DNA from: Sphingomonas sp. R-74633
GTDB lineage: Bacteria; Pseudomonadota; Alphaproteobacteria; Sphingomonadales; Sphingomonadaceae
Direction: 5' to 3'
NCBI RefSeq assembly: GCF_013416555.1
Contig: NZ_JACCFG010000001.1
Span: forward strand, 868,001-932,000
Length of the DNA stretch: 64,000 bases
In this document: positions 49,575 through 60,571 of the stretch, piece after piece
Numbering within the stretch: the stretch's first letter is position 1
How the letters are laid out: every line of letters begins with the position of its first letter
Program-made: the position numbers and the translations under genes
The notes under the pieces: model-generated
The model's database searches: none
The model's input: only the letters and a program-made list of their open reading frames with translations
What the model was told of the DNA's origin: nothing

Positions 49575-50036
49575 CTATGCCTTGTCGTTGTCGGCCGCGT
49601 CGGACGCGGCATCGACTCCGGACTTGATCAGCCGCGCCAGCACGAAGCCCAGGCCCGCAGCGACACCGACAGCAATCGCCGGGCTCTTGCGGACGAACTT
49701 GGTGACGTCGTCGATCAGGTCGTCGACTTCCTTGCCGCGCAGGCTCTCGGCGAAGTTCGAAATGCCGTCCGCCGCCGAGCGGGCATATTTGCCATATTGC
49801 TCGCCGAGCCGCGTATCGACGTCGGTCGCGGCCGACTGCATCATCTTGGCGACCTCATCGAGCGCGCCCGTGGCCTTTTCCTTGCCATCGGCGGCAAAGG
49901 CACGCGCGCGGTCCGCTGCTTCACTGCCGATCTCGCCGGCCTTTTCGCGGATCGTATCTGTTGCGGAGCGCCTGGCGCTCTCGGCGGTCGTTTCCGCCGT
50001 TGCGTCGATCGTCTCGCCCGTCGTTTCGTCAGCCAT
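49575..50036 (-). CDS. YqjD/ElaB-like (DUF883) helical protein
   Basis: The 153-residue protein is Ala/Asp/Lys-rich and helical for about 120 residues (SATDTIREKAGEIGSEAADRARAFAADGKEKATG) and ends with a membrane segment (SPAIAVGVAAGLGFVLARLI, about 118-138), as in YqjD/ElaB proteins. These are inner-membrane proteins linked to ribosome or stress functions in E. coli; that role is not shown here. ATG at 50036 has GGAGG upstream. It is the first gene of the minus-strand envelope cluster and divergent from eno. Confidence 0.75.
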   Translation of the reverse strand: MADETTGETIDATAETTAESARRSATDTIREKAGEIGSEAADRARAFAADGKEKATGALDEVAKMMQSAATDVDTRLGEQYGKYARSAADGISNFAESLRGKEVDDLIDDVTKFVRKSPAIAVGVAAGLGFVLARLIKSGVDAASDAADNDKA

Positions 50037-50080
50037 GCCAAAAACCCTCCATGCCTTTTGCGAAACAACCACGGCCACGT

Positions 50081-50108
50081 TTGCGAGTTCCATCGGTTGC
50101 CGTTAGAG
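50081..50108 (+). promoter_or_regulatory. Possible promoter of eno
   Basis: TTGCGA (50081-50086) and TTAGAG (50103-50108) are 16 bases apart, about 45 bases before the eno start. The match is modest. Confidence 0.3.
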
Positions 50109-50140
50109 GCCGCGTCGCGCCCTCAATACCCCATACCTAG

Positions 50141-51430
<1,290 letters not shown>

Positions 51431-51438
51431 GATGGACG

Positions 51439-51474
51439 AAGGGCTTCCTTGCCATAGGGCAGGGGAGCCCCTTT
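51439..51474 (+). terminator. Probable terminator after eno
   Basis: AAGGGCTTCC (51439-51448) can pair with GGGGAGCCCCTT (51462-51473), with an inner TTGCC / GGCA stem, followed by a short T-run. It lies nine bases after the eno stop. Confidence 0.45.
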
Positions 51475-51526
51475 CCGGGTCAATACGGGCCTTGCGTGGA
51501 ACGCATGGTTAAGCGAGAATCACCTT

Positions 51527-51874
51527 ATGCGCTCGCGTAACGCCTCTCCGATCCAGACCCTGCTCCGCCGCGCCGGCCTGCCCGCGCTGGTGCTGATCGC
51601 GGTCGGCTTCTTCGCCTATAACGCCGTGCTGGGACCGACCGGCGTGATGGCGACCAAGCAGATCAAAGCCGACTACGACCAGAAGAGCGCCGAATATGCC
51701 GCGCTCGACAAGAAGCGCGCGGCGCTCAAGAACCGTGTCGAACTGCTCGACCAGAAGCGCGGTGTAGATCCCGACCTGGCCGACGAACTGGCGCGCAAGC
51801 AGCTCAATGTTGTTCGCCCGGACGAAGTGGTGATCCCGCTCGACAAGCACGCGCCGGCTCCCACCGGGCGCTGA
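51527..51874 (+). CDS. FtsB/DivIC-like septum formation initiator protein
   Basis: The 115-residue protein has a short cytoplasmic N-terminus, one membrane helix (about 18-36, GLPALVLIAVGFFAYNAVLG) and a periplasmic coiled coil (KADYDQKSAEYAALDKKRAALKNRVELLD), the bitopic layout of FtsB/DivIC divisome proteins. It would join FtsL and FtsQ at the septum. Its position between eno and pdhA matches the usual alphaproteobacterial order, which supports the call. Start ATG at 51527. Confidence 0.88.
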   Translation: MRSRNASPIQTLLRRAGLPALVLIAVGFFAYNAVLGPTGVMATKQIKADYDQKSAEYAALDKKRAALKNRVELLDQKRGVDPDLADELARKQLNVVRPDEVVIPLDKHAPAPTGR

Positions 51875-51915
51875 TTGCGTTTGTTGCAATGCAGCGTGCT
51901 AAAACCGCATTTCTG

Positions 51916-51932
51916 ATTGCATAGACTGCAAT
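51916..51932. promoter_or_regulatory. Inverted repeat ATTGCA-N5-TGCAAT upstream of pdhA
   Basis: ATTGCA (51916-51921) and TGCAAT (51927-51932) are perfect inverted half sites with a five-base spacer, and a third TTGCAAT occurs at 51884-51890. This looks like a dimeric regulator site about 110 bases before pdhA. The regulator is unknown. Confidence 0.4.
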
Positions 51933-51975
51933 TGCCGTAAGGGCACGTGAACGGCACGCGCTATCCGCGCGTTAG

Positions 51976-52004
51976 TTGCGCGGCGGGTAAAAACGCGCTT
52001 ATAG
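51976..52004 (+). promoter_or_regulatory. Promoter of pdhA
   Basis: TTGCGC (51976-51981) and TTATAG (51999-52004) are 17 bases apart, 36 bases before the pdhA start. This is a fair sigma-70 match. Confidence 0.5.
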
Positions 52005-52040
52005 GCACCCGCCTTCCCCCTCCCCGGACGAGGATTTCCT

Positions 52041-53087
52041 GTGGCCAAAGCACCGGCACGCAAAACGACTGAACCCGCTGTACCCAATCGCGAACGGCCG
52101 GCCGAGCCGGAACGGTTCGAGGCTTCGAAGGAGCAGCTGCTCGAATTCTACAAGCAGATGCTGCTGATCCGCCGCTTCGAGGAGAAGGCCGGCCAGCTCT
52201 ACGGCCTCGGCTTCATCGGCGGCTTCTGCCACCTCTATATCGGCCAGGAAGCGGTCGCGGTCGGCCTGCAGTCGGCGCTCGACGGCGAGAAGGACTCGGT
52301 GATCACGGGCTACCGCGATCACGGTCATATGCTCGCTTACGGCATCGATCCCAAGGTGATCATGGCCGAGCTGACTGGTCGCGCTGCTGGCATCAGCCGC
52401 GGCAAGGGCGGCTCGATGCACATGTTCTCGACCGAGAAGAAGTTCTACGGCGGCCACGGCATCGTCGGCGCGCAGGTGTCGCTCGGCACCGGCTTGGCCT
52501 TCGCCCACAAGTATAATGAGGATGGCGGCGTCGCCATGGCCTATTTCGGCGATGGCGCGTCGAACCAGGGCCAGGTGTACGAGAGCTTCAACATGGCCGA
52601 GCTGTGGAAGCTCCCGATCATCTATGTGATCGAGAACAACCAGTATGCCATGGGCACCAGCGTCAACCGCTCGTCGTCGGAAGACCAGCTCTATCGCCGC
52701 GGCGAGAGCTTCCGCATCCCCGGCATCCAGGTGGACGGCATGGACGTGCTGGCCTGCCGCGGTGCCGCCGAGGAGGCGCTGGCCTGGGTCCGCGCCGGCA
52801 AGGGTCCGATCATCCTCGAGATGAAGACCTATCGCTACCGTGGCCACTCGATGTCCGACCCGGCCAAGTATCGCAGCCGCGAGGAAGTCCAGTCGGTCCG
52901 CGACAAGTCGGATCCGATCGAGCAGGTCAAGCGCGAGCTCGAGGAGATGAAGGTCACTGAGGCTGAGCTGAAGACGATCGAGCAGGAGATCCGCAAGATC
53001 GTCAACGAGGCCGCGGACTACGCGGAGCAGACGCCCGAGCCCGATCCTTCCGAACTGTATACCGACGTGCTGGTGGAGTCCTACTGA
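52041..53087 (+). CDS. pdhA: Pyruvate dehydrogenase E1 component, alpha subunit
   Basis: E1-alpha binds thiamine diphosphate and, with E1-beta, decarboxylates pyruvate for acetyl-CoA. The 348-residue protein has the ThDP motif [26 protein letters not shown] followed by [12 protein letters not shown] (about 168-200), GGSMHMFS, and the phosphorylation-loop-like [22 protein letters not shown] at 52041 has GAGGA upstream. It heads the pdhA-pdhB pair, with one base between the genes. Confidence 0.97.
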   Translation: MAKAPARKTTEPAVPNRERPAEPERFEASKEQLLEFYKQMLLIRRFEEKAGQLYGLGFIGGFCHLYIGQEAVAVGLQSALDGEKDSVITGYRDHGHMLAYGIDPKVIMAELTGRAAGISRGKGGSMHMFSTEKKFYGGHGIVGAQVSLGTGLAFAHKYNEDGGVAMAYFGDGASNQGQVYESFNMAELWKLPIIYVIENNQYAMGTSVNRSSSEDQLYRRGESFRIPGIQVDGMDVLACRGAAEEALAWVRAGKGPIILEMKTYRYRGHSMSDPAKYRSREEVQSVRDKSDPIEQVKRELEEMKVTEAELKTIEQEIRKIVNEAADYAEQTPEPDPSELYTDVLVESY

Positions 53088-53088
53088 G

Positions 53089-54504
<1,416 letters not shown>

Positions 54505-54525
54505 GCCTCACGCCATCGAACACGG

Positions 54526-54553
54526 AAAAGGCCGGGGGAGACCCCGGCCTTTT
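54526..54553 (+). terminator. Rho-independent terminator of pdhAB
   Basis: A perfect 12-base stem AAAAGGCCGGGG / CCCCGGCCTTTT with loop GAGA, followed by CTTTT, 21 bases after the pdhB stop. The A-run on the left makes it usable from the minus strand too. Confidence 0.92.
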
Positions 54554-54581
54554 CTTTTCCTGCTCGATCGAGGGAGAATGA

Positions 54582-55283
54582 TCAGCAGGTCGAAGCGGTG
54601 ACGCCGGCGACCTTGTAGACGCCCAGCGGGTGCTGCGGGTTCGGGTTGTTGGTGCCGTTGGGGAGCTTGGTGTCGTCGCTGGTGTCGCGGCGGTCGCGCA
54701 CCATCATCGAGGCGATCTCGTCGAAGGTGGTGGAAGGCGAGAGCGACGTCTTGATCAGCGGCGTATATTGGTAGCGCACCTCGACGAACATGGTGACGCC
54801 GTCGGTTGCTGCGGCGACCATGCGGCCGGCAGGGCCGACCCCCGTAAGGTTGGTCGCGCCAGCGTTGCCGTAGGTCGAGGTCATGGCGGTCTTGTTGCCC
54901 TTGCAGCGCTGCCAGCGGATCGTCGACTTGCCGGCGTTGACCGGGTCCGGCTCGATGCTGGAGATCGTCACGCGGCCATTGGTGAACAGTCCGAGCTCGC
55001 CGGACTGAAGATCGGCGCCGGTCAGCAAGTCGTTGATATCCGCCTCGCTGATCGTCTTGGCCTGGAGCTGGGTGCCCACGCCGATACGTGCGGCGTTATC
55101 CGCCAGATGCAGCGCGATCTGGCTCACCCGCATCTTGGTGATGATGAAATTGGTCAGCTCCGCGCCGGTGAGGCACAAAGTCGCGAAGATCGGCAGCGTG
55201 AAGGCGAATTCGAGCATCGCCAGGCCGCTCTCGTCGCGGCGGAGGCGGCGCAGCAGGCGGGGAAGGGGGAAAGCACGCTTCAC
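54582..55283 (-). CDS. TadE-like pseudopilin family protein 2
   Basis: The 233-residue protein has the TadE-like N-terminus RRDESGLAMLEFAFTLPIFATLCLTGAELTNFIITKMRVSQIALHLADNAAR, with a membrane helix (about 22-42) preceded by an ESG and followed by the E-containing motif of pseudopilins. The rest is periplasmic. GTG at 55283 overlaps the stop of the upstream TadE-like gene by four bases. It is the last of three coupled Tad-like genes; no TadA ATPase, secretin or Flp pilin lies in the window. Confidence 0.8.
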   Translation of the reverse strand: MKRAFPLPRLLRRLRRDESGLAMLEFAFTLPIFATLCLTGAELTNFIITKMRVSQIALHLADNAARIGVGTQLQAKTISEADINDLLTGADLQSGELGLFTNGRVTISSIEPDPVNAGKSTIRWQRCKGNKTAMTSTYGNAGATNLTGVGPAGRMVAAATDGVTMFVEVRYQYTPLIKTSLSPSTTFDEIASMMVRDRRDTSDDTKLPNGTNNPNPQHPLGVYKVAGVTASTC

Positions 55284-55903
55284 GGGCAATTCCTCTCGGT
55301 GCCGGCGCCCTGGTCGCCATAGGGCTGGTTGCGCAGCACGGTGGTGGCGGTGACGGTGGTGCTCGTGCCGCCGCCAATGATCCGATAGACCGGAAACATG
55401 CGCGGATAGGTGACGTTCACCGTGTAGACCATTGCATCCTTCGCGCCGCCCGAGCCCAGATTGCCGCCGGTCGCATCCCAATGGCCGTTATTGTTATTGT
55501 CTTCATAGGGCTCGCCCGGCGTCGAGCCGGACGGCCCGTCGCACGTGCCGTTGCCGTTGGTATCGGTGAACGGCTCGAACTTCGCGGCCGCGGCATTGCT
55601 GAAGGTGCGATACCATTTGCGCGTGATCGTCACCGTGGCGTTGTTCGACAGCGCCCGGGCCTGTGCCGTTACCTTGGCGTCGAGTACTGCCTGCGTAGCG
55701 GCGTCGAGGCCGGTTTCGAGCGATGAATCGCGTCCGACCTTCTGCACTATGCCTTGCAGCACCGCACGCATGTAGAGCGTGTGCGCCACGTCGAAGGCGC
55801 CGAGCAGCAATATGCCCATCACGGGCGCAATCATCGCGAACTCGACGATCGTCGCGCCGCGCGCATCGCCGCGAAGCGTGAGAAGCGCCCGGCGCCGGAT
55901 CAC
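55280..55903 (-). CDS. TadE-like pseudopilin family protein 1 with Ca-loop-like repeats
   Basis: The 207-residue protein starts with RGDARGATIVEFAMIAPVMGILLLGAFDVAHTLYMRAVLQG, a TadE-like membrane anchor. Around residues 100-135 it has two Asp/Asn/Gly-rich loops, TDTNGNGTCDG and EDNNNNGHWD, resembling thrombospondin-type-3 or dockerin calcium loops. GTG at 55903 overlaps the stop of the TadG-like gene by four bases (GTGA). Confidence 0.8.
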   Translation of the reverse strand: MIRRRALLTLRGDARGATIVEFAMIAPVMGILLLGAFDVAHTLYMRAVLQGIVQKVGRDSSLETGLDAATQAVLDAKVTAQARALSNNATVTITRKWYRTFSNAAAAKFEPFTDTNGNGTCDGPSGSTPGEPYEDNNNNGHWDATGGNLGSGGAKDAMVYTVNVTYPRMFPVYRIIGGGTSTTVTATTVLRNQPYGDQGAGTERNCP

Positions 55904-57891
55904 TTGGTGAGCCTCAGCGCGGAGATTTGATCGGCGATCTTCTTGAAGGTGGCCTGGAGATCGGCGGCGCTGGTAGCCTTGAAGTAGCGGCCCGTGGTCG
56001 CGCAGTTCGTAAGGCGCGTTTCGGTGGTAGCCGCGAGATTGCCGAAGGCGATGACCCAGAGCGTGATCTTGTGGTTCTTGATCGCGGTGCACAGCCCCTC
56101 GGTGCGCAGGTTGATCTGCTGGGTGAGGTTGCCGGTGCTGGTACAGCCTTCGCTCGGCGTGGTGCTCGCGGGCAAGGTGACCGGATTGTACCAGTCGACG
56201 CCGTGCGACGTGTAGTTCTCCAGGTCAGTACAGGCGTCACCGTCGGTCATGAAGATCATGTGGCGCTCGATTTCGCCGCCGTCGTCGGTCAGCTTGTTCT
56301 CCGCCGCGAACAGGCCGCCATTGCCGTTGGCATCGCCCGGGGACATCAGCCGCGCGCCCCAGACCAGGCCCGCATCGTGATAGGTGTTGCCGCCCGGCTG
56401 GAGCGTATCGACATAGGTGTCGAAATCCGAGGCGCTCGGCCAGCGCTGCAGCTTCTTGGCGCTGACGGGGCACGTGTAGTTCGCGCCCTGCGAGTAGTTG
56501 GTCGTCGTCGTCGACGAGGCGCGGGACCAGTTGGTGGTATTGTTGGTCGAGGTCGAGGCGCGCGTGTAGGTCAGGCCCGGCAGCGCCATGCCCCATTTCG
56601 TATCCGCGCTGTTCGGCACGGTGTCGATGTCGAGATCCTTGGCATCGCTCGGGATCGGATCGTAGCTCGTATAGCTTACGGTCTTGCGCTCTTCGATGCA
56701 GCCGTCCCAGGCGATCGTCTTGTTGACGCCGTTGTTGCCGACCGGCCACTGGAAATTGTTGTTCCAGTTGGTGCCGTTCTTGAGCAGGCTGACGTTGACC
56801 GCCATCTGATCGTAGGTCCAGTCCTTGAAGGCCGGGACATAGGTCGTCGTCGTATCGGTGCGCTGGCGCCGGCAGCTCTGGTTGGTGCCGCTGTTGTCAG
56901 ACGAGCCGTTCCAGCCAAATTCGCCATTGTTGCCGCCCTGACTTGCGACGCCGTCACTCTGGAACGTGACGTCGATCTTCGGCGACGGCGAGCTGCCCGA
57001 GGTGGTCGGCGTCGGCGAGAAGCCGCTGAACGACTGGTTGTTCATGAACTTCAGGCAGTCGCTCTGCGAGATCGAGCCGCCCGAATAGACTTCCCAATAG
57101 GGTCCGTTGCTCGTGGTGCCCGGCGGAGTCCAGTTGGCCTGCCGCGTCTGATATTCCCAGCTGTCGGCGAACCACTCCGGCTTGAGCAACCGGCCCACGT
57201 TCACATTCTGGTCGTACGGCACGAATCCGAAGCGGATCTGCACCTGGTTGCCGGTGCCGCCGCTGGGCGTGCCGGTGGTGCAATTGGCGTCGGTATCGAG
57301 GCGCGCGACGATCTCGTAGAAGCACTTCACCGCGGTCTTGAGCGCCGCCATCTTGGTCACGGTGTCGCCGGGCTGCGGATCGGCCATCGAGCCGGTGACG
57401 TCGAGCACGAACATCACGTCGGTGTTCGGGAGCCGCATTTCGGCGTCGCAGGTGACGGTGAGCGTCTCGGTCGTCTTGCCGAAGATGCGCATCAGCGTCA
57501 TCGGCAGCGTCGCCTGGGCGCTGCCGCTCACCTTGCCGGCATTCTCGGTGAAGCTCTTGGAGACGTTGGTCGCGCCATAAGCCGCGCTATTGTAGTTCGC
57601 GTCGAAGAACTGGCCGGCGGTGACCTGGGGATAATTGGCCACGCTGCCGACGGTCTGGTTCCAGGTGCCGCCACCCATCGACTTGCGGCCGGCAAGCGCG
57701 CCGGCGTCGCAGGCATGTTGCAGCCGCGTCTTGACGATGTACATGCGGCTGATGTCGATGCCGCCGCCGACCATGCCCGCAAGCGGGATCAGCGCCGCCG
57801 CCATGATGGCGAGCGTGTTCGCACGCGTGTCGCGTGTGAGCTTGCCCAGAAAGGCGCGCGCATTCGCCAATTTCAGCCGTCCTTCATGCAT
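55900..57891 (-). CDS. TadG-like protein with VWA domain
   Basis: The 663-residue protein has an N-terminal TadE/TadG-type anchor (TRDTRANTLAIMAAALIPLAGMVGGGIDISRMYIVKTRLQHACDAGALAGRKSMGG) and a von Willebrand A domain whose metal site is VMFVLDVTGSMADP (about 154-167). A long Asn/Ser/Thr/Gly-rich region follows, then the end of the VWA fold (MIFMTDGDAC). It is probably exported and linked to the envelope. It is the first of the three-gene Tad-like unit and divergent from the squalene-synthase-like gene. Confidence 0.85.
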   Translation of the reverse strand: MHEGRLKLANARAFLGKLTRDTRANTLAIMAAALIPLAGMVGGGIDISRMYIVKTRLQHACDAGALAGRKSMGGGTWNQTVGSVANYPQVTAGQFFDANYNSAAYGATNVSKSFTENAGKVSGSAQATLPMTLMRIFGKTTETLTVTCDAEMRLPNTDVMFVLDVTGSMADPQPGDTVTKMAALKTAVKCFYEIVARLDTDANCTTGTPSGGTGNQVQIRFGFVPYDQNVNVGRLLKPEWFADSWEYQTRQANWTPPGTTSNGPYWEVYSGGSISQSDCLKFMNNQSFSGFSPTPTTSGSSPSPKIDVTFQSDGVASQGGNNGEFGWNGSSDNSGTNQSCRRQRTDTTTTYVPAFKDWTYDQMAVNVSLLKNGTNWNNNFQWPVGNNGVNKTIAWDGCIEERKTVSYTSYDPIPSDAKDLDIDTVPNSADTKWGMALPGLTYTRASTSTNNTTNWSRASSTTTTNYSQGANYTCPVSAKKLQRWPSASDFDTYVDTLQPGGNTYHDAGLVWGARLMSPGDANGNGGLFAAENKLTDDGGEIERHMIFMTDGDACTDLENYTSHGVDWYNPVTLPASTTPSEGCTSTGNLTQQINLRTEGLCTAIKNHKITLWVIAFGNLAATTETRLTNCATTGRYFKATSAADLQATFKKIADQISALRLTK

Positions 57892-57925
57892 GGAAGGGCC
57901 CCTATTCCCCGGTCAACGAGGCAGT

Positions 57926-57955
57926 TTGGATCAGTTGTCGCTAAATACGTATAAA
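57926..57955 (+). promoter_or_regulatory. Promoter upstream of the squalene-synthase-like gene
   Basis: TTGGAT (57926-57931) and TATAAA (57950-57955) are 18 bases apart. Transcription would begin near 57962, which suggests that the true start codon is one of the later ATGs (57979, 57988 or 57997). Confidence 0.5.
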
Positions 57956-57960
57956 TTCCG

Positions 57961-58656
57961 ATGGTTAACGCGGCCCTTATGCTCATGGTACGTAGCATGA
58001 CGGGGGTCGTGGAGGATCCGGAACGAAATCTGATACTTACCTATGCGCTGGCGACAGGTCGGGCAGGGCTGGCGGCGTTGCTCGCGCTCGACGATGCGCT
58101 CGCCAAGCTGTTGCGCACCACGCGTGAGCCGGCGCTGGGCCAGATGCGGCTCGCCTGGTGGCGCGAGGCGCTCGAGAAGCTCGACCACATGCCAGCTCCC
58201 GCCGAACCCGTACTCAAGGCGTTGGAGGCCGAGGTGCTGCGTCATGGCGTCACCGGCGCGTCGCTCGTGCAGATAGTCCATGGCTGGGAAGTGCTGATCG
58301 AGGAGGAAGCGCTCGGCATCGACGCGATGCGCCGCTTCGGCGAGGGTCGGGGGCAGCTGTTCGTCGCTGCCGGTACGCTGCTCGGCAGCAAGGGCGACCC
58401 GCTGGAAGCTGCGGGGCAAGGCTGGGCGCTCGCCGATCTCGCCGGCAATTTGCAGGCGGAGGAGGAGCGGGCGATTGCCCGCGATCTCGCGCGTCCATTG
58501 CTCGATCGCGCCGCCGGTGCCCGCTGGAGTCGTGGCGGCCGCGCGCTCGGCGCACTGGCGCATCGCGCGCGGCTCGACCTGGCCGAGGCCCCCAAGGCGG
58601 CCGGCGCGCCTTCGCGGGTCGGGCGGCTGCTCTGGCATCGCCTTACTGGACGCTGA
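57961..58656 (+). CDS. Squalene/phytoene synthase family-like protein
   Basis: The protein (up to 231 residues) belongs to the all-helical squalene/phytoene synthase-like group: DPERNLILTYALATGRAGLAALLALDDALAKLLRTTREPALGQMRLAWWREALEKLD. The two Asp-rich DxxxD motifs needed by real synthases are not evident. The GQMRLAWWREAL block resembles the NDUFAF6 (complex I assembly factor) group. A role with the nuo operon is therefore possible but is inference. The start may be 57961, 57979, 57988 or 57997; a promoter at 57926-57955 favours a later one. Confidence 0.78.
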   Translation: MVNAALMLMVRSMTGVVEDPERNLILTYALATGRAGLAALLALDDALAKLLRTTREPALGQMRLAWWREALEKLDHMPAPAEPVLKALEAEVLRHGVTGASLVQIVHGWEVLIEEEALGIDAMRRFGEGRGQLFVAAGTLLGSKGDPLEAAGQGWALADLAGNLQAEEERAIARDLARPLLDRAAGARWSRGGRALGALAHRARLDLAEAPKAAGAPSRVGRLLWHRLTGR

Positions 58657-58701
58657 CCCGCCGGTCGGGTTAGCCTCCGTTGCTCAGCGGGGAGAGAGGC
58701 A

Positions 58702-59199
58702 ATGTGGCGCTATTTGGTCGGTGCGGGCGGTGCGATGCTGCTGGTCGTGGCCGGGCTGTTCCTGTTCCGAGGCAGCGCGAGCACCGAAACCAGGCTCCCT
58801 GGAGCCCCCGCCGCCGCGGTTACATCCGAAACGGAGCAGGATCTTCCCGCCGAGCCGCCCAGCGCCGCCGCCAAGACCCGCGAGCAGAAGCGCTTTGACC
58901 GGATCGACAAGGACAAGAACGACACGATCACCAAGGACGAGTATTTCGCCCTGCGCCGCAAGTTCTTCGCCCGGCTGGATACCGATCACGACGGCAAGCT
59001 GAGCTTCGAGGAATGGTCGGTAAAGGCGGTCGAGAAGTTCGCCGGCGCCGACAAGGACAAGTCCGGTACGCTCAACCGCACCGAGTTCGCCACTACGGCA
59101 GTGGTCCGCAAGCCGGCCAAGCCGCGCTGCGCCTGCGCGCCGGCCAAGACCGTGGCCGCGAAGCCGGCTCAGGACTCCGCGGAAGACAGCGACGACTGA
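58702..59199 (+). CDS. Membrane-anchored EF-hand protein
   Basis: The 165-residue protein has one N-terminal membrane helix (about 5-22), a linker, and three consecutive 12-residue EF-hand loops: D69-E80 ([12 protein letters not shown]), D93-E104 ([12 protein letters not shown]) and D117-E128 ([12 protein letters not shown]). All keep acidic residues at positions 1, 3 and 12, so calcium binding is likely. The tail has one CAC motif. It probably faces the periplasm. Its 3' end overlaps the convergent trmFO by 31 bases. Confidence 0.85.
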   Translation: MWRYLVGAGGAMLLVVAGLFLFRGSASTETRLPGAPAAAVTSETEQDLPAEPPSAAAKTREQKRFDRIDKDKNDTITKDEYFALRRKFFARLDTDHDGKLSFEEWSVKAVEKFAGADKDKSGTLNRTEFATTAVVRKPAKPRCACAPAKTVAAKPAQDSAEDSDD

Positions 59200-60515
59200 G
59201 CCATCCAGCCCTGCATCGCCTCGCGGGCACGGTCGGTATACATCAGCTTGCGATCGGCCTTCTTGGTCTTGCCCGGGATCGGCGGGAACAGCCCGAAATT
59301 GACGTTCATCGGCTGATAGGTCTCGGCCTCCGCCTCGCCGGTGATGTGCGAAAGTAGCGCCCCCAGCGCCATTTCGCGCGGCGGCGAAGTCAGCGTCTCC
59401 CCCGCCAGTTCGGCCGCGGCGAAGCGGCCCGCCAGCAGGCCGATCGCGGCGCTCTCGACATAGCCTTCGCAGCCGGTGATCTGGCCGGCGAAGCGAATAT
59501 GTGGCGCATTCTTGAGACGAAGCTGAGCGTCCAGTAGCTCGGGCGACTTGATGAAGGTGTTGCGGTGCAGCCCGCCCAGGCGCGCGAACTCGGCGTTCTC
59601 CAGGCCAGGAATCGTCCTGAACAGAGTGACTTGCTCGGCATATTTAAGCTTCGTCTGGAATCCGACCATGTTCCACAGCGTGGCGCTCGCATTGTCCTGG
59701 CGCAGCTGGACCACCGCATAGGGCCAGCGCCCGGTCTTGGGGTCATCGAGGCCGACGCCCTTCATCGGGCCGAAGCGCAACGTCTCGACACCGCGCTCCG
59801 CCATCACTTCGATCGGCATGCAACCTTCGAAGTACGGAACGTTCTCCCATTCGCGAAACTCGGTCTTCTCGCCGGCGAGCAACGCCGCGTGGAAGGCGTA
59901 ATATTGCTCCTTGGTCATCGGGCAGTTGATGTAATCCTTGCCCGTGCCGCCCGGTCCGACCTTGTTCCAGCGCGACTGGAACCAGGCCACCTCCATGTCG
60001 ATCGAGTCGCGGTGCACGATCGGCGCGATCGCGTCGAAAAAGGCGAGCTGGTCCTTGCCGGTCGCGGTACCGATGCTCTCGGCGAGGCTCGGCGCGGTGA
60101 GCGGGCCGGTGGCGACGATCGTCAGGCCGCTTTCGGGAAGCTGGTCAACGCGCTCGCGGACGATCTCGATATTGGGATGGGCGGACAGCGCCGCGGTCAC
60201 GCCGTCCGAAAAGCCGTCGCGATCCACCGCCAGCGCCGAGCCCGCGGGCACCTTATGGATGTCGCCCTGTCCGATGATCAGCGAGCCGAGGTCGCGCATC
60301 TCCTGATGGAGCAGGCCTACCGCGTTGTTCTGCGCGTCGTCCGAGCGGAAGCTGTTCGAGCAGACCAGCTCGGCCAGCCCTTCGCCCTGGTGCGCCGGCG
60401 TCATCGAGCCGCTGCCGCGCATTTCGGAGAGGCGAACCTTGAAGCCCTTGCTTGCGAGCTGCCACGCGGCTTCCGAGCCGGCAAGGCCGCCGCCGATGAT
60501 ATGAATGTCGTGCAT
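59169..60515 (-). CDS. trmFO: Methylenetetrahydrofolate-tRNA (uracil-5-)-methyltransferase
   Basis: TrmFO uses FAD and methylene-tetrahydrofolate to make 5-methyluridine at position 54 of tRNA. The 448-residue protein has the dinucleotide motif [18 protein letters not shown] (4-21), then [24 protein letters not shown] (about 51-74), [14 protein letters not shown] with the likely catalytic Cys, and RHFG-type [17 protein letters not shown] at 60515 is the conserved start. Its last ten codons overlap the EF-hand gene on the other strand. Confidence 0.96.
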   Translation of the reverse strand: MHDIHIIGGGLAGSEAAWQLASKGFKVRLSEMRGSGSMTPAHQGEGLAELVCSNSFRSDDAQNNAVGLLHQEMRDLGSLIIGQGDIHKVPAGSALAVDRDGFSDGVTAALSAHPNIEIVRERVDQLPESGLTIVATGPLTAPSLAESIGTATGKDQLAFFDAIAPIVHRDSIDMEVAWFQSRWNKVGPGGTGKDYINCPMTKEQYYAFHAALLAGEKTEFREWENVPYFEGCMPIEVMAERGVETLRFGPMKGVGLDDPKTGRWPYAVVQLRQDNASATLWNMVGFQTKLKYAEQVTLFRTIPGLENAEFARLGGLHRNTFIKSPELLDAQLRLKNAPHIRFAGQITGCEGYVESAAIGLLAGRFAAAELAGETLTSPPREMALGALLSHITGEAEAETYQPMNVNFGLFPPIPGKTKKADRKLMYTDRAREAMQGWMAQSSLSSAES

Positions 60516-60571
60516 CGCGCTCCGATAGAGCCAAGCTTGGCAGAGCGCCAGCCACACGGCATCAAGGGCGA

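Noticed and set aside
51439..51474. Riboswitch downstream of eno
   Set aside because: The fold is a simple hairpin with a T-run after a stop codon, better explained as a terminator.
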